64,000 bases of DNA from an uncultured Sulfolobales archaeon (GTDB lineage: Archaea; Thermoproteota; Thermoprotei_A; Sulfolobales; Desulfurococcaceae): contig CALIML010000008.1 in assembly GCA_938045475.1 (NCBI GenBank), positions 122,451 to 186,450 on the forward strand, written 5' to 3'. Shown in pieces: positions 41,204 through 50,270 of the stretch; position 1 is the stretch's first letter; every line of letters begins with the position of its first letter. The position numbers and the translations under genes are program-made. The notes beneath the pieces were generated by a model. It saw nothing but the letters and a program-made list of their open reading frames with translations, did no database searches and was not told the origin of the DNA.

Positions 41204-42475
41204 GTGGAGAAGTCCTCCAGAGTACAGGGGTTCTATAAAATGCCCTTTGAGGAGAGATTGAAGCTTGTCGCTGAATGGGCTGATCTATCACGTGATGAAG
41301 TCGAACTACTTAAGAACCTAGGCAATTTGAGTAAAGATGCAGCTATGTCAATGGTCGAAAACGTTGTTGGCGGAATGACGTACCCATTCTCAATTGCAAC
41401 AAACTTTAGAATAAATAATAAAGACTACTTGATCCCAATGGTTATTGAGGAGCCGAGCGTTATTGCGGCTGCAAGCAATGCCGCCAGAATGATGAGAGAA
41501 GGCGCTGGGATAGTGGCTAAGGCTGGCGAACAACTTATGATAGGCCAAGTGCATTTAGTTAAGATATCAAATCCCTACGTAAAAGCAGGAATGATTATTG
41601 AAAGAAAAGACGAGATCTTGGAGTATGCCAATCAACAGGGTGTATTAGTTAAACACGGCGGTGGTGCAAGAGATTTATCAGTCAGAGTAATTGAAGGAAC
41701 TCCCATAGGGAACGTCTTAATAGTTCACTTAATAATCGACGTAAGAGATGCTATGGGGGCCAATGCCGTTAACACTATTGCTGAAGCAGTTGCTCTACTG
41801 CTTGAGAAAATAACTGGTGGAGAAGCCAGGTTGAGAATACTCAGTAACTACGCTATACATAGGTTGGCCAGGGCTTGGGGAAAAGTGAGCACTGAGGAAT
41901 TAGGTGGAGGAGAAGTAGCTAGAGGGATATATGAAGCGTCAGTACTGGCTGAACTAGATCCGTTTAGAGCAGTGACTCACAATAAAGGAATAATGAATGG
42001 CGTCATAGCAGTAGCTTTAGCTACTGCGCAGGACCATAGAGCTATCGAAGCTGGAGCACATGCATATGCCTCTAGGAGCGGCTCCTATAAGCCACTATCC
42101 ATTTGGCGCCTTGACGAAAGTGGAGGACTCTACGGCTACTTGGAAATACCTCTTCAAGTAGGAGTAGTTGGTGGTGCTACAAGAGTTCACCCAGCGGCTA
42201 AAATTGCCTTGAAAATTCTTGGAGTGAAAACAGCTAAAGAACTTGCTGAAGTAATGGCGGCTGTTGGATTAGCGCAGAACTTAGCTGCCCTCAGGGCATT
42301 AGTAGCAGAGGGCATTCAAAAAGGACACATGAAGCTTCACGCAAAGAACCTGGCTATAATGGCTGGAGCCTCCGGTGACTTAATAGATAAAGTAGCTGAT
42401 GAAATGATAAAAGCCGGGAAGATAAGGTTTGACTACGCTGTGAAGCTAGTGGAGGAAATGAAGATGCAGCAATAA
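41204..42475 (+). CDS. HMG-CoA reductase, class II
   Basis: Reduces HMG-CoA to mevalonate for isoprenoid lipids. Motifs are those of class II enzymes (Pseudomonas mevalonii type): ATNFRINNKDYLIP, EEPSVIAAASNAARM, RDAMGANAVNTIAEAV, and C-terminal VGLAQNLAALRALVAEGIQ with GHMKLHAKNLAIMAG. Class I enzymes, used by Sulfolobus, read differently at all of these points. The catalytic His is probably in GHMKLH. The TATA box at 41161-41170 rules out ATG 41171, so GTG 41204 (or 41195) is the start. No membrane domain. HMG-CoA synthase is at 15462. Confidence 0.9.
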   Translation: MEKSSRVQGFYKMPFEERLKLVAEWADLSRDEVELLKNLGNLSKDAAMSMVENVVGGMTYPFSIATNFRINNKDYLIPMVIEEPSVIAAASNAARMMREGAGIVAKAGEQLMIGQVHLVKISNPYVKAGMIIERKDEILEYANQQGVLVKHGGGARDLSVRVIEGTPIGNVLIVHLIIDVRDAMGANAVNTIAEAVALLLEKITGGEARLRILSNYAIHRLARAWGKVSTEELGGGEVARGIYEASVLAELDPFRAVTHNKGIMNGVIAVALATAQDHRAIEAGAHAYASRSGSYKPLSIWRLDESGGLYGYLEIPLQVGVVGGATRVHPAAKIALKILGVKTAKELAEVMAAVGLAQNLAALRALVAEGIQKGHMKLHAKNLAIMAGASGDLIDKVADEMIKAGKIRFDYAVKLVEEMKMQQ

Positions 42476-42587
42476 TTAGCGGAATGATGATTTTTCGGGG
42501 AGTATGACTACATAGGATGATGAAGCGCTTACCGACTGATGGAGTGCCATCCAAAATGCTTGGGTATAGTAGGGAATATTCGTAAGA

Positions 42588-43931
42588 TCACTCGGCTTTT
42601 TCCACTATAAGTATTGGGCCTTCCTTGTCTATTACTATGATTTTTTCACCGGGTTTTACGTAAGATCTGCTTTTAGCCCTCCAATACTCTCCCTCAATCA
42701 TTACAAAGCCCTCGGAATTGGGCCGTAATTCATCGAGGGCTCTACCAATGAGCCCCATGGGTTTTTCCATAACTATGTGCTTCTTCCTCCTAACCTTAAT
42801 TATTTTATACAGCACTAGTGTTGTAAAACCACCCAGACCTAAGGCTATGGATACTGTGAGCAGTGTTATAGAGAAGTACGTCTCTGGAGTCACTAAGTAC
42901 CCTGGGGTAGTTATAGGAGCTAGCATTAATCCAATGATTAAGAGAGCTATTCCAGTATAGCCTACGACTCCAAAGCCCGGTATGACTAATAATTCCATTG
43001 CTAGAAGAATCCCTCCAATCATCATTATGGCTAAGCTAATGTAATTAGCGTTATATCCGTAACCTACTAAGCTGAGCAATATTAAGGCTAGCCCTATGGG
43101 TATCAGTAAGTGATGCCCGGTGAAGAGACCTATGAAGAAAGTCATTACGCCGATCGAAGCTATTAGTCCATTAATTATTGGATCGGATAGTACGTGTATT
43201 ACGAGAGGCCTCAGCCCCCCCTTATAGTATATTATTTCAGGTTTGTTAAGCTCGATCACTACTTTAATTCCTGTGTCGAGCTTAACCTCAAAGCCTTTCA
43301 GCTCCTCTATTAGCTCACTGAGGCTCGTGGGTGTAAGTTCCACTACTCCTAAGCTTTTTGCCTCGCTTGCCTCAAGATTCAAATTCTCTAAAACAAATCT
43401 TTCAGCTATAGAGACATTTCTATTTCGATCTCTTGCAAGGCTCCTTGCCTGCTCCACTACAACGTTAACTATCTTGCTTTCGTTAACTGGCTGATACCCT
43501 GTTGAAGTAAGCTCTACTGGCTGTAGTGAGCCTATGAAAGTCCCGGGCGCCATTGCTGCTACATGTGTTGATAAGAGTATTAGCGTTCCAGCACTCCAAG
43601 CTCCCTTACCCGGGGGATATACGTAGCCAATTATGGGAATACTGCTTCCCCTAACTAAAGAAATTATTTCAATAGTGGCATCAAGGAGCCCTCCCGGAGT
43701 ATCTAGGACAAGTATTAGTGGACATTTTCTCTCAGCAGAGAAAGCTATTGCTTCTTTAATTAACTCGCTAGTTCCATAGGTAATTGTCCCAGTTACTTGA
43801 ACTACTACTACGCAGTTCCCAGTAGTTTGCTCACCGTAAACAAGCCTACTTACTATTGCTATAGAGGCTATTAGTGTTAAAGCAATAGCTATGAGCCCTA
43901 CTACTAACTTACTTTTCACTACGAGTTCCAC
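42588..43931 (-). CDS. NfeD-type membrane-bound serine protease (ClpP class)
   Basis: A 447-residue long-form NfeD protein, like Pyrococcus PH1510. After a signal/anchor helix, the N-terminal ClpP-like protease domain has LILVLDTPGGLLDATIEI and the Ser in GAWSAGTLIL, with a catalytic lysine likely around EQARSLARDRNRN. The middle holds four or five membrane helices and the C-terminal 70 residues form an OB-fold (PMGLIGRALDELRPN). It overlaps the stomatin gene by 23 bases, and the pair is known to interact: the protease cleaves stomatin-like proteins. Confidence 0.9.
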   Translation of the reverse strand: MELVVKSKLVVGLIAIALTLIASIAIVSRLVYGEQTTGNCVVVVQVTGTITYGTSELIKEAIAFSAERKCPLILVLDTPGGLLDATIEIISLVRGSSIPIIGYVYPPGKGAWSAGTLILLSTHVAAMAPGTFIGSLQPVELTSTGYQPVNESKIVNVVVEQARSLARDRNRNVSIAERFVLENLNLEASEAKSLGVVELTPTSLSELIEELKGFEVKLDTGIKVVIELNKPEIIYYKGGLRPLVIHVLSDPIINGLIASIGVMTFFIGLFTGHHLLIPIGLALILLSLVGYGYNANYISLAIMMIGGILLAMELLVIPGFGVVGYTGIALLIIGLMLAPITTPGYLVTPETYFSITLLTVSIALGLGGFTTLVLYKIIKVRRKKHIVMEKPMGLIGRALDELRPNSEGFVMIEGEYWRAKSRSYVKPGEKIIVIDKEGPILIVEKAE

Positions 43932-44778
43932 CAGACTCCTTCTGCCTAGCTAGCGCAGTTATTAACCCTATGTCTGTAGTCGTTGCGCCCATAGATGTTG
44001 GAGCCACTATTATTAAGTTCTTCTCTCTAGCCACTTCTATGAGTGTCTGCAGCTCCCTCAGCCTTAAGGCAATTAAGTGCTCTTCATATCTCCTAGCAGC
44101 TTCAGCCATTATTTCAGCAGCCTCTCTTTCTCCTTCAGCCTCAATAACTCTACTCCTCCTCCACCTCTCGGCCTCAGCCTGCTTAGCCATGGCTCTAAGC
44201 ATTGTTTCAGGAAGCCTAACCTGCTTCAGTGTAACTGCTGTAACTTTTATCCCCCAAGGATCGGTTACTTCGTCAAGTATTTGCTGAAGCCTCTTGTTTA
44301 TCTCATCCCTCTTAGTGAGTAAGTCGTCTAACTCCACTTGGCCAATTACATCCCTGAGAGTCGTCTGAGCCAGCATCATTACTGCGTAGTGGAAGTTCTC
44401 GACTTTAGTTACGGAAAGTATTGGTTCAAAGACTCTGTAGTATATTACTGCATCAACTCCAACAGTTACATTATCTTTAGTTATTATTTGCTGTTCGGGG
44501 ACATCTACTGCTCTAACCCTAAGGTCTATTTTAATGAAGTTGTCCACGAACGGTATTATAACGAAGAGGCCCGGCCCCTTCGATCCAAGTAGCCTGCCCA
44601 GCCTGAATATCACTGCTCTCTCATACTCTCTTACGACCTTAATGCTTGCTGAAAGAAACATCGCTAGCAATATCACGAGAAATATAATGGCCGGCAAGTA
44701 GGTGAGCAACTGCATTCCAATAGCTCCTGGATAAGCTAGATCCAATGTTAACGCAATTAAATTAAACACTTGTCTCAC
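43909..44778 (-). CDS. Stomatin-like SPFH-domain protein
   Basis: A 289-residue prohibitin/stomatin (SPFH) protein. A membrane anchor at about residues 22-45 is followed by ASIKVVREYERAVIFRLGRL, DNVTVGVDAVIYYRV, a SPFH core, and a coiled-coil C-terminus (EAEGEREAAEIMAEAARRYEEH) that promotes oligomer formation. It forms the usual operon with the NfeD protease, overlapping 23 bases. Confidence 0.9.
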   Translation of the reverse strand: MRQVFNLIALTLDLAYPGAIGMQLLTYLPAIIFLVILLAMFLSASIKVVREYERAVIFRLGRLLGSKGPGLFVIIPFVDNFIKIDLRVRAVDVPEQQIITKDNVTVGVDAVIYYRVFEPILSVTKVENFHYAVMMLAQTTLRDVIGQVELDDLLTKRDEINKRLQQILDEVTDPWGIKVTAVTLKQVRLPETMLRAMAKQAEAERWRRSRVIEAEGEREAAEIMAEAARRYEEHLIALRLRELQTLIEVAREKNLIIVAPTSMGATTTDIGLITALARQKESGGTRSEK

Positions 44779-44858
44779 CTGAAGAACTACTTAGAGAACA
44801 CTATAATAAAGGTATCTTAATAAAGGCGCTCCTACATCTACTCTCTTTGGAGATATAG

Positions 44859-45299
44859 TTGAGTGAGAGAAGAGCTGGGTTCAGCAGGGAGAGAGAGCTG
44901 GCGAGACTTCTTTGGAAAAAGGGATTCGCAGTAGTTAGAGCTCCAGCTAGCGGTGCTAAAGCTAAGAGAGTGAATTACCCAGACATTGTTGCATTGAGGA
45001 AGGGCTCGATATTCGTAATTGAAGTCAAGACGCGTGGGAAAGTAAAACCTATATACATAGATGAATGGAAGATCGAGAGGCTGCTAGAGTTCTGTAGAAG
45101 GAGCTTCGGCAGAGGGTACATAGCTGTTAAGTACGTTGAGTGGAATAAGTGGTTCTTCATACCGATTGAACTCCTTGAAAAAACCTCTGGGGGGAACTAT
45201 AAAGTCTGTAGTGAAGCATTGGAGAAGGCGTTAACCATAGAGGATCTCGTAAATATAAGTGATGGAGTTAAGCCCCTCTCAAGCTATGTCTCCAAATAA
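44859..45299 (+). CDS. hjc: Holliday junction resolvase Hjc
   Basis: A 146-residue archaeal Holliday junction resolvase. The nuclease core is visible as ERELARLLWKKGFAVVRAPASG, then NYPDIVALRKGSIFVIEVKTR, giving the E-D-ExK active site, with lysines in AKAKR for DNA binding. Archaeal Hjc is about 120-140 residues. TTG 44859 is the start. Divergent from the stomatin gene and convergent with the phosphatidyltransferase gene. Confidence 0.95.
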   Translation: MSERRAGFSRERELARLLWKKGFAVVRAPASGAKAKRVNYPDIVALRKGSIFVIEVKTRGKVKPIYIDEWKIERLLEFCRRSFGRGYIAVKYVEWNKWFFIPIELLEKTSGGNYKVCSEALEKALTIEDLVNISDGVKPLSSYVSK

Positions 45300-45300
45300 C

Positions 45301-45879
45301 TTAGCTCCTCAAGGAGCCATATGTGTGCACCAGCCTTTGAAGAACTGTGATCAGCGTGAGCAGTGTGAATAGGGCTAGCGCTATGATGCTTGCTTCACAA
45401 CTTATAAATGTAACTAAGTATATTACTGCTAAATAAATAGCTCTCTCACCTCTTTCAATTAAGCCAACTCCCTCCATTCTCACTCCCTCTACTTCAACTC
45501 TAGCCCTGATGTAGCTGGTTAGGAACGACGTAAGTATAGCTGCGTAGACTAATAGCTCTGGTAAACCAATTATCTTTAGTGAAATTATTGACAGAAAGTC
45601 GTTGGCTCTATCTACTGTTGAGTCAAGCACTCCGCCGAACTTAGTTACTTTACCTGTATACCTAGCTAAAGAGCCGTCTAAAGAGTCAAGGATAAACGAT
45701 GTTATTAGAGCTGGGAGAAACAGTACTTTGTCTCCAGTAATTATGAGAGTGGAGAACCCAGCAACCATTACTAGGAACGAGGCGATAGTTAAGCTATTGG
45801 GAGTTAAGCCTAGCTTAGCTAATAATCTCACTAAAGGCTCAATAGCTATGCTAGCTTTATCCCTCAGCTTAGTCAGCAA
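45301..45879 (-). CDS. CDP-alcohol phosphatidyltransferase
   Basis: A 192-residue membrane enzyme with the motif DSLDGSLARYTGKVTKFGGV followed by LDSTVDRAND, fitting D-x2-DG-x2-AR-x8-G-x3-D-x3-D. This family makes polar lipid head groups; for crenarchaea, archaetidylinositol phosphate synthase is a likely identity, but the alcohol acceptor cannot be proved from sequence. It has about six membrane segments and overlaps the endonuclease IV-like gene by 11 bases. Confidence 0.85.
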   Translation of the reverse strand: MLTKLRDKASIAIEPLVRLLAKLGLTPNSLTIASFLVMVAGFSTLIITGDKVLFLPALITSFILDSLDGSLARYTGKVTKFGGVLDSTVDRANDFLSIISLKIIGLPELLVYAAILTSFLTSYIRARVEVEGVRMEGVGLIERGERAIYLAVIYLVTFISCEASIIALALFTLLTLITVLQRLVHTYGSLRS

Positions 45880-46732
45880 CGCAGTTTACACCACATATCC
45901 TACTGCAAAGATCCTTCATTAACAAAGCGTCTTTCTCAAGTAGAGGGCTCTCACTAATGAATACTCCCTCTACCCCCACTTGCGTTAAGCCTTTACACAC
46001 TAATTCAAAGCTAGGGCCATAGCTAGCTTCGCTTAATGCATGGTGCTCTCTCTCGCCTCCCCTACCATACTCTATCTTAGAGAAGTGCATGTGGAGAGGC
46101 TTTACAGGCCCGGAGCCTAATTCCCTCTCAACTTCTTCAACTACTTTAATCACGTGATCTATTGATGTAATTAAGCTTCCGCGAGTTCTTGCATAAATAT
46201 GAGCCCAGTCTATTACAGGCCTGCAGCTACTTATTGCTCTACAGATCTCTATATTCTCCTCTAGTGAGCCTAATTGAGACGCTTTGCCAACAGTCTCAGG
46301 CCCAAGCCAGACGCTAGCTGCATTAATGCTGTTTCTAAACTCCTCGACTTTCTTAAGAGCGCTTATAGTTCTATTGAGAGCTTCTCTAGGAGTAGAGCCC
46401 CTATAGTAGCCTGGGTGGAATACAACTACGTATGCATTCATATGCATTGAAGCTCTCACTGATTCACAGAGCCTCTCAACGCTTGCCGTTAAAGTAGGCT
46501 CACTTAAGCTACTTAAGTTAATGAAGTATGGGGCGTGAAGGCTTACGAGAACTCCATTTTTAGAAGCTTCTAAGCCAAGCTCTCTAGCCTGCTCTTCACT
46601 TATTCTCACTCCTCTAACAGCCTGATATTCAAAGGCGTTGAGGCCGATCCCCCTGAGAAACCCAGGCACCCCATGCATACTGCCGCGGTAGCTCAAGGGT
46701 TTGCCTGCAGGGCCGAACTTGAACTTAGCCAT
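45869..46732 (-). CDS. Endonuclease IV-like (AP endonuclease family 2) protein
   Basis: A TIM-barrel protein of 287 residues with the family metal ligands: H in VSLHAPYF, H in VFHPGYYRG, E in LGPETVGK, D/H in IDWAHIYA, H in LHMHFSKI, and E in ISESP. It probably cleaves DNA at abasic sites, consistent with the uracil-DNA glycosylase elsewhere in the window, though sugar isomerases share the fold. ATG 46732 is preferred to the ATG at 46762: a TATA-like element cttataaat on the minus strand (about 46766-46774) predicts a start downstream, and MAKFKFGPAGKPLSY is the family start. Confidence 0.8.
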   Translation of the reverse strand: MAKFKFGPAGKPLSYRGSMHGVPGFLRGIGLNAFEYQAVRGVRISEEQARELGLEASKNGVLVSLHAPYFINLSSLSEPTLTASVERLCESVRASMHMNAYVVVFHPGYYRGSTPREALNRTISALKKVEEFRNSINAASVWLGPETVGKASQLGSLEENIEICRAISSCRPVIDWAHIYARTRGSLITSIDHVIKVVEEVERELGSGPVKPLHMHFSKIEYGRGGEREHHALSEASYGPSFELVCKGLTQVGVEGVFISESPLLEKDALLMKDLCSRICGVNCVAD

Positions 46733-46820
46733 AAATCCCCCTGAGTAAAGTAGTGAGTACAAATTTATAAAGAACTACCTTCTATCCTATTAAGAATGTA
46801 GTTTTTGAGGAGGCAGAAAG

Positions 46821-47123
46821 TTGGCTGAGGACTTAAGCATTGAGGAAGTCGAAGCTGAAATAGATAGGATATTGAGTGAAGCGAAGAGGCTGGCTGATAG
46901 AATTATTGAAGAAGCTAAGAGGAGGGCTGAAGAAATATTGGCTAGGCCTCTACCCATGAATGTATTGATGAGAGATTATGAGGAGGCATTAGCTAAAGCT
47001 AGGAGGGAAGCTGAAGAAATGCTGAGAAGAGCTGAAGAAGAAGCGAAGAGAATTGAAGACGCAGCTAAGAAAAAACTCAGGGATGCAGTTGAATTAATTA
47101 TTAAAGCAGTAAGTGGTGTCTAA
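46821..47123 (+). CDS. ahaH: Archaeal ATP synthase subunit H (peripheral stalk)
   Basis: A 100-residue, almost wholly helical charged protein (EEVEAEIDRILSEAKRLADR; EEALAKARREAEEMLRRAEE), matching the H/G peripheral stalk subunit that pairs with subunit E. It opens the ATP synthase cluster, five bases ahead of subunit I. TTG/GTG-type starts fit with the downstream cluster; the start at 46821 follows GAGGAGGC. Confidence 0.85.
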   Translation: MAEDLSIEEVEAEIDRILSEAKRLADRIIEEAKRRAEEILARPLPMNVLMRDYEEALAKARREAEEMLRRAEEEAKRIEDAAKKKLRDAVELIIKAVSGV

Positions 47124-47128
47124 ACTCC

Positions 47129-49090
47129 GTGAAGCCGATAGTAGTCAATAAGCCGGTTGAAATGCTTAAAATAACTATAGTGACACCAGTTCACTTAATA
47201 GATGAAGTTACTGCAATCCTTCAGGAAGCAGGAGTTCTACACGTAGAGAAGGGAGGTGGAGGAGTAAGGAAGTACATTGACGAGTTGACTAGGGCAAAAA
47301 AGCTGTTGGAGAAAATAGACTCTGTTTTAAGCAATGCAAAGGGTCTTGCAGTAGATGTATCTATAACTCAGCTAGAGTTAAGCACCATTACCCTAGACGA
47401 CATTGAGAGAGACGTAGGCAAGGTTTTAAGCGAAATAAAGATCGTTGAAGGCTTAATTAATGAGAGAAGGGTCTTTATTGAGAAAGCCACACACATACTT
47501 ACTCCACTAAAGGCTCTTCCAGGGAGCATTAAGGTAAAGCACTTGAACTACTATGGAAAGCACGTAGCTACAGTAACTTTATTCGGCAAGGCAAGCATAG
47601 TAAACGAGCTCTTGGCGGAGGAGGAAGTGACATTAATGAACCGCAACGTAGTTGACGAACTCTCCGTAGCAATACTTGTAACCAAGCCTAAACAAGCAGA
47701 TCTATTGATTAAAAAAGCCCAGGAGAGGGGGGCTCATGTTCTCTCAATACCGGCTGGCTTAATTGATGCAACTAATGAAATGAGCATTGGTGAAGTCGTC
47801 AAATTAATTGAGGAAAAACTTAGGTCGGCCAGCGATGAGCTGGCGGCTCTTGAGGAGAAATTAAAGAACATAGTCCACTTATCGGCAAGGGACTTATTGA
47901 AGTACAAGCTAGTAGTTGAAAATACATTCGGCAAACTCGACGCCATCCTCGGCATACACGCGTTAAAGCACTTAACAATCATAACGGGGTGGACTCCTAA
48001 GGATGGTGTAAGAAGCCTCTTAGAGAGGCTGGAGAAGATGCCTGTATATGCCAGTGTTAGAGATCCTTTGCTTGGGGAAGAGCCTCCGACAATGCTTAAA
48101 AACCCAAGGGGTATTAATAGCTTTGAACCATTAATTAAGTTCATAGGGCTGCCGAGCTACTGGGAGTGGGATCCTACTCCAATTGTAGCTTACTCTTTTG
48201 CTGTATTCTATGGGATAATGCTTGGCGACATAGGTTACGGACTCGGCCTCATTGCTGCTGCGCTATTCATTCTCGATAAGTTCGTTGAAGATCCTTCGTC
48301 AAGGGATTACGTATTATTTAAGAAAGCCATAATTATATCAGCTGTATCAGGGATAGTCTTTGGAGGACTTGGAGGAGCTTTATTCGGCGACGTATCGTCC
48401 CTAATTGGTTTAAATGCCTTAGTAACGGCGTTCTCCGATCCAATGAAGTTCCTTGTGCTCTCCCTAATAATTGGGCTGATCCACGTCAATGTAGCTTATG
48501 CATTAACTTTAGCTAAAAGCTTTAAGAAAAGAAACATCGCTAATGCGCTCAATGTGATAGGACTTTACATAGCACAGTTATTCGGTATGCCGTATGTTCT
48601 GCCGAAATTCATTGGTGTAGAACTGGCAATATTTCCAACTTGGATGAATAATTACTTGCTTTACTTTGCTTTAATAGGTGTAGCTCTCGTGATAACTGGA
48701 ACCATGATCTCTATGAAGGCAGTAGGCGTCATAATGTGGATATTCAACATAACTGGCTTACTAGGCGACGTATTGAGCTACAGTAGGCTTGCTGGAGTCG
48801 GAATGGCTACATTCTACTTGGCTACCAGCTTTAACTTCATGGCTAGAATGGTCTATGGAGCAGTTGCATCACTATTGCCCAGTGCAGCAGGATACGTTGC
48901 TGGAGTACTGGCTGGCGCATTAGTGGCTTTCCCAGGGCATTTGATAAACCTAGCCTTATCAGCTATTGGATGCTTCGCCCATTCATTAAGGCTTTGCTCC
49001 ATAGAGTTCCTCTCGAAGTTCTATGAGGGAAACGGCTATCCATACACTCCACTTCAAGTTGTTTCAAGAAGAAAGTACGTAGTACTCTAA
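47129..49090 (+). CDS. atpI: Archaeal ATP synthase subunit I (a)
   Basis: The 653-residue stator subunit that forms the proton or sodium half channels. Residues 1-340 are the cytoplasmic arm (helical hairpins and alpha/beta lobes), and the remaining C-terminal part has about eight membrane segments, including the essential Arg in YSRLAGVGMATFYLA and HLINLALSAIG / HSLRLCSIEFLSKFYEG at the end. The stop is followed by a 79-base gap before the NUDIX gene, which is foreign to the operon. Confidence 0.95.
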   Translation: MKPIVVNKPVEMLKITIVTPVHLIDEVTAILQEAGVLHVEKGGGGVRKYIDELTRAKKLLEKIDSVLSNAKGLAVDVSITQLELSTITLDDIERDVGKVLSEIKIVEGLINERRVFIEKATHILTPLKALPGSIKVKHLNYYGKHVATVTLFGKASIVNELLAEEEVTLMNRNVVDELSVAILVTKPKQADLLIKKAQERGAHVLSIPAGLIDATNEMSIGEVVKLIEEKLRSASDELAALEEKLKNIVHLSARDLLKYKLVVENTFGKLDAILGIHALKHLTIITGWTPKDGVRSLLERLEKMPVYASVRDPLLGEEPPTMLKNPRGINSFEPLIKFIGLPSYWEWDPTPIVAYSFAVFYGIMLGDIGYGLGLIAAALFILDKFVEDPSSRDYVLFKKAIIISAVSGIVFGGLGGALFGDVSSLIGLNALVTAFSDPMKFLVLSLIIGLIHVNVAYALTLAKSFKKRNIANALNVIGLYIAQLFGMPYVLPKFIGVELAIFPTWMNNYLLYFALIGVALVITGTMISMKAVGVIMWIFNITGLLGDVLSYSRLAGVGMATFYLATSFNFMARMVYGAVASLLPSAAGYVAGVLAGALVAFPGHLINLALSAIGCFAHSLRLCSIEFLSKFYEGNGYPYTPLQVVSRRKYVVL

Positions 49091-49169
49091 AGCACTCGCT
49101 TCTCCTACACAACTTAAAGGTAGCGAGCTTATCAGCATTTTAACTCTGGATCCTCTGGAGAGTAATGAG

Positions 49170-49742
49170 GTGAAGGACTTGGGCATGCAAAGCGCTAAAA
49201 TGGCGTATATTGGTAAGAGAGTAAATGTATCGATAGAAAGACATAGGCTGCCCAACGGAGTGATCGCCGATCGTGAAATAGTTAGGTTTCCGCAAAGCGT
49301 TGCTGTAGTCCCCTTGCTAAACGATGAAGAGATTGTTTTAATAAAACAGTACAGGCCCGCCGTCAGAGGCTGGATATATGAAGTGCCTGCTGGAATAATT
49401 GAGGGAGAAGAGGATCCTGTTGAAGCAGCTAAGAGGGAGCTAGTTGAGGAAACGGGTTATGAAGCGGGTGCGGTGATGAAGATATTAGAGCTCTACTTAG
49501 CCCCAGGATATAGCACGGAAGTAATCCATGTTTTCCTAGCCCATAATTTAAGGTATGTAGGTGAAAAACCTGAATTACATGAAGTAATTGAAGTGAAGAG
49601 GCTGAAGTTAAGCGAAGTAGTCGATATGATTTATAGCGGGGAGTTAAACGATGCGAAGACTGTGGCATCAGTGCTATTCTTAGCTTATAGTAGAGGTGAA
49701 TTGTTGGAAAAGCTTAAGTCAATAAACTATATTAGTCAATAG
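49170..49742 (+). CDS. NUDIX hydrolase, ADP-ribose pyrophosphatase-like
   Basis: A 190-residue NUDIX protein. The box reads GIIEGEEDPVEAAKRELVEETGYE, fitting GX5EX7REUXEEXGU with the metal-binding Glu residues present. The flanking VVPLLNDEEIVLIKQYRPAVR and LAPGYSTEVIHVFLA resemble ADP-ribose pyrophosphatases. It sits between the I and K genes of the ATP synthase on the same strand, so it is probably cotranscribed with the upstream genes. A link of ADP-ribose turnover to the ATP synthase is not established. Confidence 0.85.
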   Translation: MKDLGMQSAKMAYIGKRVNVSIERHRLPNGVIADREIVRFPQSVAVVPLLNDEEIVLIKQYRPAVRGWIYEVPAGIIEGEEDPVEAAKRELVEETGYEAGAVMKILELYLAPGYSTEVIHVFLAHNLRYVGEKPELHEVIEVKRLKLSEVVDMIYSGELNDAKTVASVLFLAYSRGELLEKLKSINYISQ

Positions 49743-49749
49743 GCTAAGG

Positions 49750-49757
49750 TTTTTAAG
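49750..49757 (+). promoter_or_regulatory. TATA-like element ahead of the c-ring gene
   Basis: The sequence tttttaag lies about 27 bases before ATG 49785, which fits a leaderless transcript for atpK. It is placed inside the ATP synthase cluster, after the NUDIX gene. Confidence 0.45.
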
Positions 49758-49784
49758 CCTAAAGGTACTAACTTGAGCCGGGTG

Positions 49785-50261
49785 ATGTATGTGGATGCAC
49801 TAGCACTTGGTTTAGCTTACTCAGGTGCAGTATTAGCTGTTTTAGGAGGGGCTGTAGGATCCTCTCTGGGCTTAGGAGCTTCAACAAGGACTGGAGCAGC
49901 AGTAATTGGTGAAGACATTAAGCAGGTGAGGAACGTAATAATACTGGCTTCGCTGCCAATGACTCAGACTTTCTATGGCTTAATAGTGACTCTCTTAACT
50001 ATCACTAGAGTAAACGCCCTCTACGGCTCAATGGAGATGGATAAGGGATTATTTACATTTACAGTGGGACTTATGGTTGGTTTAGCTGAACTGTTTTCAG
50101 CATGGTTTCAGGGACTCACTTGCGCCTCCGGCATAGCTGAATTGATTAGAACGCGCGGAGCCATAACATTTAACGCAATTATTTTAGCTGTATACCTCGA
50201 GCTCATAGGAATAATGGGCATGGTGTCAGGCATAATATTCAGCAGCTTGGTCCTCGGCTGA
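49785..50261 (+). CDS. atpK: Archaeal ATP synthase subunit K (c ring)
   Basis: The rotor membrane subunit, a four-helix form made of two hairpins. In the second hairpin the ion-binding carboxylate is the Glu in AVYLELIGIMG (residue 143 counted from TTG 49773). In the first hairpin the matching position is Gln in LPMTQTFYGL (residue 65), so one carboxylate serves four helices, as in Enterococcus NtpK. TTG 49773 is an alternative start; the TATA-like element at 49750 favours GTG 49782 or ATG 49785. Confidence 0.9.
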   Translation: MYVDALALGLAYSGAVLAVLGGAVGSSLGLGASTRTGAAVIGEDIKQVRNVIILASLPMTQTFYGLIVTLLTITRVNALYGSMEMDKGLFTFTVGLMVGLAELFSAWFQGLTCASGIAELIRTRGAITFNAIILAVYLELIGIMGMVSGIIFSSLVLG

Positions 50262-50270
50262 GGGATCTCG

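Noticed and set aside
43970..44592. Overlapping plus-strand open frames over the stomatin gene
   Set aside because: They are shadows of the minus-strand gene: low-complexity Ser/Leu/Phe-rich translations, no family match and no independent promoter or ribosome-binding site.
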